Source: Myxococcales bacterium
GTDB taxonomy: Bacteria > Myxococcota > Polyangia > Fen-1088
DNA length: 7,785 nucleotides
Reading direction: 5' to 3'
NCBI GenBank assembly: GCA_003153875.1
Contig: PMBY01000083.1
Coordinates: 2,293-10,077, forward strand
In this document: piece by piece, positions 1 through 5,678 of the stretch
Layout of the letters: each line of letters starts with the position of its first letter
How positions within the stretch are numbered: the first letter of the stretch is position 1
Notes under the pieces: model-generated
Databases searched by the model: none
Told to the model about the DNA's origin: nothing
Seen by the model: only the letters and a program-made list of their open reading frames with translations
Program-made: the position numbers and the translations under genes

Positions 1-200
1 TGGCCCCGCGCGGAGCCACCACCATCATTCTCTTCATTCTCTTCTTCGGCTCTCTGAATCTGTTGGGAATCGCCATCGTGGGTGAGTACATCGCCAAGAT
101 CCTCGAAGAGACCAAGCGGCGACCCCACTTCATCCGCAAGACCATCATCAGGCGCGGCGAAGCACGCGCCGCCGCCGATTCGCCGGGAGACACGTCGTGA
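1..200 (+). CDS. GtrB/DPM1-like family 2 glycosyltransferase, C-terminal end only
   Basis: Partial gene entering from the left edge; the reading frame starts at base 3 and stops at TGA 198-200. About 65 codons are visible. They show the end of a transmembrane helix (TTIILFILFFGSLNLLGIAIV) running straight into GEYIAKILEETKRRPHFI. That matches the tail of polyprenyl-phosphate glycosyltransferases (GtrB, ArnC, DPM1-like), where G-E-Y-I-x-x-I-x-E-E-x-K-x-R-P follows the last membrane helix. Such enzymes move a sugar from a nucleotide donor to undecaprenyl or dolichyl phosphate at the inner membrane, for later use in envelope glycans. The catalytic domain lies outside the window, so donor and specificity cannot be judged. 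The last ~20 residues are a basic, Ala-rich tail. The stop overlaps the next start (GTGA), suggesting translational coupling. Confidence 0.8.
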   Translation, partial: APRGATTIILFILFFGSLNLLGIAIVGEYIAKILEETKRRPHFIRKTIIRRGEARAAADSPGDTS

Positions 201-1423
201 AAGTGCAGAAATCGTTCGTCAGTGTGGTGTTACTGAGCGCCTTGGTGGCATTCTGTTCTTCTCCCGCCGTCGCAGGCGAGAAGGAACAGGCCAAGCGGCT
301 TTTCGATTCCGGCGTCAAGCTGATGCAGCTAGAGGATTTTGCTGCTGCCACCGCCGACCTCGAGCGGTCGGTGGCTCTCTATCCCACGCCGAACAGCCTC
401 TTCAACTTGGCCAACTGCTACAAGGGTTTGCAGCGCTACGCAGACGCGCTGGAAGTTCTGGCGCGACTTCGACGCGACTTCGGCGACACGTTGAGGCCTG
501 AAATCAAGGTGGCGGCCGAGCGACACGAGCGAGAGATCCAGGCACTGGTGGCACGACTCACCATCAAGACGGCGCCAGACGACGCCAGCGTGAACCTCGA
601 CGGACGGGATCTCGGCGCAGGCCCGGCGCTGGGCCCCTTGGTTCTCGCGCCGGGCGACCACAAGTTGGAAGCCATGCGCGCGGGCCATCGCAGCCTGCAG
701 CGATCCGTGCGCCTGGTTTCGGGGGAAAGCCGGACCGAGGTCATGCATCTCACACCCGAGCCAGGGTCGGTGGTTTTGCGCGCCGACGTCTCCGGTGCGA
801 CCGTGCTGGTAGACGGTGAAGAAGCCGGCAAGACACCGCTGGCTAGTGCCATTTCGTTGCCACCCGGCAGTCACGTGATCACAGTGCGCGCAGTCGGTCG
901 TCAGCAGGCCGAGCGCACCATCGAGATCCGGCCAGACGAGACACAGGTGTTGGACATCACGCTCGCCCTTTTCGAGGCAGCCAAGCCCGCCACTGCTTCC
1001 TCCATCGACAAAACAGCCCAGCCAGGCGTCGATGTAACGTCGTCGACCAGCGAGGCCGCCCAGGCCAGGCCCCGAACCCGCTTATGGCGTGTCGTCGCCT
1101 GGTCGTCCGCGGCTGTTGCAGTCGCAAGCGGTGTTGCGGCCCTTATGTTCTGGAAAGTGCTTGGCGACCGTCGAATTGACGACGCCAAGAAGTACGACGC
1201 CAACTACCACACTACTGGAAACTTGGACGCGCAGAATGAAAGCCACGCTGCCTTTGCTGATGCCCAACGCGACGGTCACATCGCTACTGGCTTCGGAATC
1301 GGGGCTGGTGTTCTTGCCATCACGGCCGTGGGTGCGTATTGGGCGCAAGCCAGTCGGCCGGACGCACCAACTTCGCAAACGCAAGTGTCCGTCTCGCCCT
1401 TCGGCTTGAATGTGAGGTTCTAG
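197..1423 (+). CDS. Secreted/membrane TPR and double-PEGA domain protein
   Basis: A 408-residue protein starting at GTG 197, with Shine-Dalgarno-like GGGAG at 185-189, overlapping the upstream stop by 4 nt. Residues 1-26 form a Sec signal peptide, probably cut after AVA-26 (C20 has no proper lipobox). Residues ~28-96 hold two TPR-like helical repeats (EQAKRLFDSGVKLMQLEDF; NSLFNLANCYKGLQRYADAL). Two PEGA domains follow at ~119-186 and ~188-257, with typical cores (VNLDGRDLG, LAPGDHKLEA; VLVDGEEAGKTPL, LPPGSHVITV). After a Ser/Ala/Thr-rich linker (258-295) come two hydrophobic segments (~296-319 and ~362-383) around a polar 40-residue loop. The C-terminus VSVSPFGLNVRF is of a kind often seen in myxobacterial TPR-PEGA proteins. 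PEGA domains are small beta domains tied to envelope and surface structures; TPRs bind partners. Inference: an envelope scaffold or binding protein for this locus. No enzyme motif is seen. Confidence 0.88.
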   Translation: MKVQKSFVSVVLLSALVAFCSSPAVAGEKEQAKRLFDSGVKLMQLEDFAAATADLERSVALYPTPNSLFNLANCYKGLQRYADALEVLARLRRDFGDTLRPEIKVAAERHEREIQALVARLTIKTAPDDASVNLDGRDLGAGPALGPLVLAPGDHKLEAMRAGHRSLQRSVRLVSGESRTEVMHLTPEPGSVVLRADVSGATVLVDGEEAGKTPLASAISLPPGSHVITVRAVGRQQAERTIEIRPDETQVLDITLALFEAAKPATASSIDKTAQPGVDVTSSTSEAAQARPRTRLWRVVAWSSAAVAVASGVAALMFWKVLGDRRIDDAKKYDANYHTTGNLDAQNESHAAFADAQRDGHIATGFGIGAGVLAITAVGAYWAQASRPDAPTSQTQVSVSPFGLNVRF

Positions 1424-1426
1424 GCC

Positions 1427-3259
1427 ATGCGCAGAGGCGCAACCTACCTGGTCGTCGTCTTTTCAACCGATCTCTTGGCCGGCTGTTACAGCATGAATTT
1501 CAGCGAGTACAAGGGTGATGCTGGCCGCGCAGGTGCGAGCGGTGCTTCCGAAGTTGGCGAAGTCGCCGGCAGTCAACTCGACGCCGGGCCAGCAGACAGC
1601 AATGTGGTTTCACCGGATCTGGCCCAGGCGCCCGACAGCCTCGCGCCGGGCAGTATCGACCTCGCGATGCCGAAGGATCTCGCGGGGCCATCGCGTGACC
1701 TCGCGCAGGATCTCCCGTCAGGAGGACCGGACGTGATGGCGCCAGATGCCAAGCCGGAACCAGATGCCGCTGCAGGTGCGAACGCCGATGCGGGGACACA
1801 GTGCGGCTCGGATGCCCCGCCGCTCTTCACGGACAGCTTTGACCAGTACTCTTCGGTCACTGGTGGTGGTTGGAACACTCTTGTCCAGGGGAGCGCCACG
1901 TTTACGCTGGATCGCAGCACGTACGCATCTGGACCAGCTTCGGCGCTTATGTCCTTGCCCGAACTATCAATGGGCACGACGAACTTAATGTGCGCGGCGA
2001 GTATGGGGATCGGTTTTCCCGGCCACCACGCTCCCACTGCCCACCTCGAGTTCGACATGAGAGTGTCGGGAAGCTGCCTGCAAAGCGAATTGCCAGGGTT
2101 GTTTCTTGTGCCTATTAGGGAATTCGCATCGGTCAGTCCCGCCTTTGGGTACCATTTAGATATCTATGTCGACGCTAGCCCCGTGACCACGGCATACGTG
2201 AATGAAGGCGATAGCGCGGGCAACTCCTATGCTCCAGCGGCCCGGCAGTCCATCAAGCTTGATGAATGGCAGCACATCGATCTTCAACTGCTATTCTCGG
2301 GACAACAACCGACGGGATCCCTTTCGGTCGGCGATGGGCCGGCACAGTTCTTCGTGTTGCATCCCACCGGATCCGCGATCTACGGCGATCAGGACGTGTC
2401 TCTGAGCTTCGGCACGGTCTGTCTTGCCCCCCCCTCGCCAGCGTGCAATGTGAACTACGACAATGTGGTATTCGACATGCCCGCCGTTTGTGCGAATTTC
2501 CCAGCAGGAGCACCAGACCTGATGGCGCCAGATGCTGGACTAGGGCTGGATGCCGCGACGAATGCGGACGCCGCTCCGATACTGTGCGGCTCCGGTGCCC
2601 CGCCGCTTTTCACAGATAGCTTCGACCAGTCTCCTCTGGTGACCGCTGGTGGGTGGACCACGTACCTGACAGGGGGCGGCGCAATGTTGCTGGACCAGAG
2701 CACGTACGTTTCTTCACCAGCTTCGGCGCTTTCGTCTCTGCCTGTGAACACACAGCAGGACGGTTACACGGCGGAGTTGTCAATGTCCTTCATGCAAATT
2801 TCTCACCCTCCCACTGCCCACCTCGCGTTCGACGTGAGAATATCAGGGGCTTGCCTGCAGAGCCTCACGCCGATCTCCTCTCTGAGCATCGCAGATCTGT
2901 CTCCCGCCCCTACGCACCTCCTGAATATCTACGTTCAAGCTGGCATGGGGACAACTATCTACGTGAGTGAAAGCACCGGCCTCACCATGCGCTATCCTGC
3001 GGCCGGCCGGCAGTACATCAAGCTTGATGAATGGCAGCACATCGATCTTCAGCTGCGATTCTCAGGACAACCGACGGGATCCCTTTCGGTCGGTGATGGC
3101 CCCGCACAGTTCTTCACGCCGCATCCGACCGCATCCGTGGTCTACAGCAAACAGCCAGCGTTCTTGAGCCTCGGCGCATCGTTGACAGGACCAGCGCCGG
3201 CATGCACGGTGAACTACGACAATGTGGTGTTCGACATGCCGGCCGCTTGTACGAACTAG
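1427..3259 (+). CDS. Two-module (A+B) surface lipoprotein with PDLA linker
   Basis: A 610-residue protein. ATG 1427 lies 3 nt after the preceding stop, with GAGG at 1414-1417 as a plausible ribosome site. The signal peptide ends in lipobox LAGC (Cys20). Tyr, not Asp, is at +2, so nothing argues for inner-membrane retention under the E. coli rule. Residues 21-50 are shared with the two downstream paralogues. Residues ~60-125 are an acidic PDLA-type linker. Module A (126-355) and module B (387-608) each run from CGS-x(4)-LFTDSFDQ through PTAHL-E/A-FD, DEWQHIDLQL and GSLSVGDGPAQFF to NYDNVVFDMPA-x-C. The strand pattern and the W-HI-L core suggest a ConA/LamG-like jelly roll, often carbohydrate binding, but this is inferred from pattern. 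No catalytic residues were recognised. A shortened linker (357-386) joins the modules and looks like the linker end of the third paralogue, suggesting gene fusion. Confidence 0.88.
   Translation: MRRGATYLVVVFSTDLLAGCYSMNFSEYKGDAGRAGASGASEVGEVAGSQLDAGPADSNVVSPDLAQAPDSLAPGSIDLAMPKDLAGPSRDLAQDLPSGGPDVMAPDAKPEPDAAAGANADAGTQCGSDAPPLFTDSFDQYSSVTGGGWNTLVQGSATFTLDRSTYASGPASALMSLPELSMGTTNLMCAASMGIGFPGHHAPTAHLEFDMRVSGSCLQSELPGLFLVPIREFASVSPAFGYHLDIYVDASPVTTAYVNEGDSAGNSYAPAARQSIKLDEWQHIDLQLLFSGQQPTGSLSVGDGPAQFFVLHPTGSAIYGDQDVSLSFGTVCLAPPSPACNVNYDNVVFDMPAVCANFPAGAPDLMAPDAGLGLDAATNADAAPILCGSGAPPLFTDSFDQSPLVTAGGWTTYLTGGGAMLLDQSTYVSSPASALSSLPVNTQQDGYTAELSMSFMQISHPPTAHLAFDVRISGACLQSLTPISSLSIADLSPAPTHLLNIYVQAGMGTTIYVSESTGLTMRYPAAGRQYIKLDEWQHIDLQLRFSGQPTGSLSVGDGPAQFFTPHPTASVVYSKQPAFLSLGASLTGPAPACTVNYDNVVFDMPAACTN
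2427..2434 (+). repeat. Homopolymeric C8 tract inside the first lipoprotein gene
   Basis: Eight consecutive C bases encode part of LAPPSP near the end of module A. The frame is intact on both sides. The equivalent place in paralogue 2 has only a C4 run. Such a tract can slip; a one-base change would remove the end of module A and all of module B. Confidence 0.8.
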
Positions 3260-3284
3260 GGCGATGCCCGGCACAAGGTGACAT

Positions 3285-4394
3285 ATGCGACTGTTGGACA
3301 GACGCCGACGAGATAGGACATCGAGAAGAAACGCAACCCTCCTGGTCGTCGTCCTATCGACCGATCTGTTGGCCGGCTGCTACAGCATGAATTTCAGCGA
3401 GTACAAGGGTGACGTTGGCAGCGCAGGCGCGAGTGGGACTTCCGAAGTGGGTGAAGTTGCCAGCAGCCAACTCGACGCAGGGCCGGACAGCAATGTGGTC
3501 TCGCCGGATCTCGCCCAGGTGCCAGACAGCCTCGGGCCAGGCGGCACTGACCTCGCCTCGCCGCCCGATCTCGCGGGGCAATCGCGTGACCTTGCCCAAG
3601 ATCTCCCATCAGGAGCGCCGGACCTTGTGGCGACTGATGCTGAGCCAGAACCAGATACCGCTGCAGATGCAGACGGCGCTGCGGGGATACTGTGCGGCTC
3701 GGGTACCGAGCCTGTTTTCACAGATGGATTTGACCAGCCCTCTCTGGTCGCTGCTGGTTGGGGCACGAGCTTCGTAGGGGGCGGTATGTTTTCGCTGGAC
3801 AGCAGCACGTATGTGTCTGCACCGGCTTCGGCTCTCCTGTATTTGCCCGAAACCCAAATGGCGCCAAGCACTTTCATTTGCTCGGCGAGCTTGTCGATGG
3901 TGTTTCTCTACAAACACGCCCCCACTGCCCACCTCGCGTTCGACGTGAGAGTGTCAGGAGATTGCCTGCACAGCGGATCGCCGGGGCTCTACATTGTGTC
4001 GCCTAGAAGCATCGCAACGCTCAGTCCCGCCTATGGGTACTACCTGGACATCTATGTCGCGCCTAGCCCTGCGACCACCGTCTACACCGTCTACGTTCAG
4101 GAACGCGATGGCGCGGGTAGCTCCTATGCCCCAGCAGCCCAGCAGTCCATCAGTGTCGATGAGTGGCTTCACATCGATCTTCAAGTGCGATTCTCGGGAA
4201 AACCCAAGGGAGCCCTCTCGGTCGGCGGGAGGCCAGCACAGCCCTTCGTGCCGACTCCAACTGGGTCCGCGATCTACGGCGATCAGCAGGTATTGTTGGG
4301 CTTTGGCGGGGCCACTATGGTTTTCCCCTCGCCGGCCTGCAGCGTGAACTACGACAATGTGGTGTTCAGCATGCCAGCCCCTTGCACGGACTAG
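3285..4394 (+). CDS. Single-module (A type) surface lipoprotein, paralogue 2
   Basis: A 369-residue protein. ATG 3285 is preceded by AAGGTG at 3275-3280, and the gap to the upstream gene is 25 nt. The n-region is longer and more basic than in the first paralogue (MRLLDRRRRDRTSRR), followed by LLVVVLSTDLLAGC with Cys32 as the lipidation site. Residues 32-65 repeat the shared mature N-terminus, and ~73-136 are the PDLA linker. One jelly-roll-like module spans 137-367. It groups with module A of the first protein: both share CxASxxxxF, HAPTAHL, the V form of FDVRVSG/FDMRVSG, and SPA-F/Y-GY-x-LDIYV. It has diverged in the core block (DEWLHIDLQVRFSGKPKGALSVGGRPAQ), where the other three modules nearly agree. 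A 9-bp in-frame duplication gives TVYTVY at ~264-270. Function is unknown; it is probably anchored in the outer membrane and lectin-like by inference. Confidence 0.87.
   Translation: MRLLDRRRRDRTSRRNATLLVVVLSTDLLAGCYSMNFSEYKGDVGSAGASGTSEVGEVASSQLDAGPDSNVVSPDLAQVPDSLGPGGTDLASPPDLAGQSRDLAQDLPSGAPDLVATDAEPEPDTAADADGAAGILCGSGTEPVFTDGFDQPSLVAAGWGTSFVGGGMFSLDSSTYVSAPASALLYLPETQMAPSTFICSASLSMVFLYKHAPTAHLAFDVRVSGDCLHSGSPGLYIVSPRSIATLSPAYGYYLDIYVAPSPATTVYTVYVQERDGAGSSYAPAAQQSISVDEWLHIDLQVRFSGKPKGALSVGGRPAQPFVPTPTGSAIYGDQQVLLGFGGATMVFPSPACSVNYDNVVFSMPAPCTD
4077..4094 (+). repeat. Tandem 9-bp duplication ACCGTCTAC x2
   Basis: Two perfect adjacent copies encode TVY-TVY in paralogue 2. The corresponding place in module A of paralogue 1 has a single TTAYV, so this is an in-frame three-codon expansion in a probable beta strand or its loop. 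Confidence 0.75.
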
Positions 4395-4397
4395 AAC

Positions 4398-4401
4398 GAG
4401 G
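4398..4401 (+). promoter_or_regulatory. Shine-Dalgarno GAGG deciding the start of paralogue 3
   Basis: GAGG lies 6 nt upstream of ATG 4408, in the 13-nt gap after the stop of paralogue 2. It supports 4408 over the in-frame ATG at 4357, which would place 17 extra residues (WCSACQPLART...) in front of a signal peptide that already aligns with paralogue 2. Confidence 0.55.
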
Positions 4402-4407
4402 CTCGGG

Positions 4408-5541
4408 ATGCGATTATCGGACGGACGCCGACGCGATTGGACTTCGAGAAGAAGCACGATTTTCCTGGTGGTCATCCTGACAACTGATCTTTTGACCGGC
4501 TGCTACAGCATGAACTTCAGCGACTACAAGGGTGACGCTGCAAACGCGGACGCGACTGGGACTTCCGAAGTGGGCGAAGTTGCCAGCAGCCAACTCGACG
4601 CCGGGCCAGACAGTAGTGTGGTCCCACCGGATCTCGTCGAGGCTCCGGACAGCCTCGGGCTCAGCAGTATGGACCTCCCAGCACAGCAACCGGATCTCTT
4701 GGCCACTGGCCCGGACCTCTCGCCAGGCAGCGCCGACCTCGCGTCGCCGCCTGATCTCGTGGGGCAGTCGCGTGACCTTGCCCAAGATCTCCTATCAGGA
4801 GGACCGGACCTGATGGCGCCAGATGCTGGACCAGGGCTAGATGCCGCGGCAGATGCGGGGATACCGTGCGGCTCGGGTGCGCCGCCGCCTTTCACGGACA
4901 GCTTTGACCAGTACTCTTCGGTCATTGCTGGCGGTTGGGACACGAACTCGCCATCCGGCAGCCCAGTAGTGCTAGACCAGAGCACGTACTTGTCTCCGCC
5001 GGCTTCGGCGCTCGCGTCTCTTCCTGCCAACCCACGGGCGGTCGTTTTCGAGGCGTTCATGTCAATCTCATTCGGCCAGACTTCTCACCCTCCCACTGCC
5101 CACCTCGCGTTCGACGTGAGAATAGCAAAGGCCTGCCTGCAGAGCCTCACGTCGGGGCACTACATGACCATCGGAGACGTGACTCCAGCCCCTCCGTACC
5201 TCCTATCTTTCCGCGTTGAAGCTGGAACCGTGACCACTATTTACGTGTCTGAAAGCGTTGTCCTCACAGGCTATCCTGCGGCTGCCCGGCAGCCCATCAA
5301 GCTTGATGAATGGCAACACATCGATCTTCAACTGCAATTATCGGGACAACAACCAACGGGATCCCTTTCGGTCGGCGATGGACCGGCACAGTCCTTCACG
5401 CCGCATCCCAACGCGTCCGCGAGCGCCGGCTCTGGAATTGGATCTGTGGGCATCGGCACGTCGCTAATGGGACCCGCGCTCGCATGCGCAGTGAACTACG
5501 ACAATGTGGTATTCGACCGGCCCGCCGCTTGCGCGAACTAG
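4408..5541 (+). CDS. Single-module (B type) surface lipoprotein, paralogue 3
   Basis: A 377-residue protein. An in-frame ATG at 4357 overlaps the previous gene, but ATG 4408 is preferred: GAGG at 4398-4401 sits 6 nt before it, and MRLSDGRRRDWTSRR aligns with the start of paralogue 2. Lipobox LLTGC places the lipidated Cys at 32, followed by the shared YSMNFSDYKGD segment. The PDLA linker (~73-153) is the longest of the three, with an extra PAQQPDLLATGPDLSPGSAD stretch. The single module (154-375) is of type B. It shares with the second module of paralogue 1 the SHPPTAHLAFDVRI segment, ACLQSLT, and TTIYVSES, and lacks the extra Cys of type A. Four cysteines (154, 243, 360, 375) match the family pattern. 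The last gene of the run; no hairpin terminator was seen after it. Function is unknown; jelly-roll fold is inferred. Confidence 0.87.
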   Translation: MRLSDGRRRDWTSRRSTIFLVVILTTDLLTGCYSMNFSDYKGDAANADATGTSEVGEVASSQLDAGPDSSVVPPDLVEAPDSLGLSSMDLPAQQPDLLATGPDLSPGSADLASPPDLVGQSRDLAQDLLSGGPDLMAPDAGPGLDAAADAGIPCGSGAPPPFTDSFDQYSSVIAGGWDTNSPSGSPVVLDQSTYLSPPASALASLPANPRAVVFEAFMSISFGQTSHPPTAHLAFDVRIAKACLQSLTSGHYMTIGDVTPAPPYLLSFRVEAGTVTTIYVSESVVLTGYPAAARQPIKLDEWQHIDLQLQLSGQQPTGSLSVGDGPAQSFTPHPNASASAGSGIGSVGIGTSLMGPALACAVNYDNVVFDRPAACAN

Positions 5542-5586
5542 CGCGAAACCCGCCGCCGTCGATCCGCCTTCCCCCAAAACCTGCTA

Positions 5587-5616
5587 TTGACCGCGTCAAC
5601 CCTACGCTTCCATAGT
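5587..5616 (+). promoter_or_regulatory. Candidate sigma70-type promoter for the propeller lipoprotein
   Basis: TTGACC (5587-5592) and CATAGT (5611-5616) are separated by 18 nt, in the only intergenic gap of about 100 nt or more between genes in the window. They match the -35 and -10 consensus at 5/6 and 4/6 positions. A start of transcription near 5623 would give a leader of roughly 55 nt before ATG 5679. It suggests the propeller gene is a separate transcription unit from the lipoprotein run. Only a pattern match; promoters in GC-rich Myxococcota may deviate. Confidence 0.4.
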
Positions 5617-5678
5617 GTTCCCGCCAATATGGTGCTTTGTGATTGCAATTTGCAACGGCTGATGGAATGGGCATGGAC

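Larger units (their letters stand above)
1802..5532 (+). repeat. Four dispersed copies of a ~225-residue module (A, B, A', B')
   Basis: Copies are at 1802-2491 (A), 2585-3250 (B), 3693-4385 (A') and 4867-5532 (B'). All begin at a CGS motif, carry FTD-S/G-FDQ, an LD-x-STY-x-S-x-PASAL stretch, PTAHL-E/A-FD, a DEW-x-HIDLQ core and an NYDNVVF end, and close at a Cys. Four cysteines are common to all: the first and last residues, one in SG-x-CL or KACL, and one just before x-VNYDNV. A and A' share an additional Cys in the C-A/S-AS segment. The order and the subtype signatures indicate duplication of an ancestral A-B pair. Confidence 0.85.

Noticed and set aside
82..501. ORF of 139 codons on + strand across the glycosyltransferase end and PEGA gene start
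   Set aside because: It is an Arg/Ser-rich shadow frame over two well-supported genes that show a clear membrane motif, signal peptide and TPR domain.
4357..4407. Upstream start ATG 4357 for lipoprotein 3
   Set aside because: It overlaps the previous gene, lacks a ribosome site, and adds a Cys-containing leader absent from paralogue 2.
5530..5550. GCGCGAA direct repeat around the stop of lipoprotein 3 as a terminator
   Set aside because: It is mostly a direct repeat (a 4-bp stem at best) without a following T run; not a credible intrinsic terminator.
5643..5678. TTG 5643 as start of the propeller lipoprotein
   Set aside because: A rare start without a ribosome site; it would put 12 non-signal residues before a standard signal peptide starting MKHRLL.
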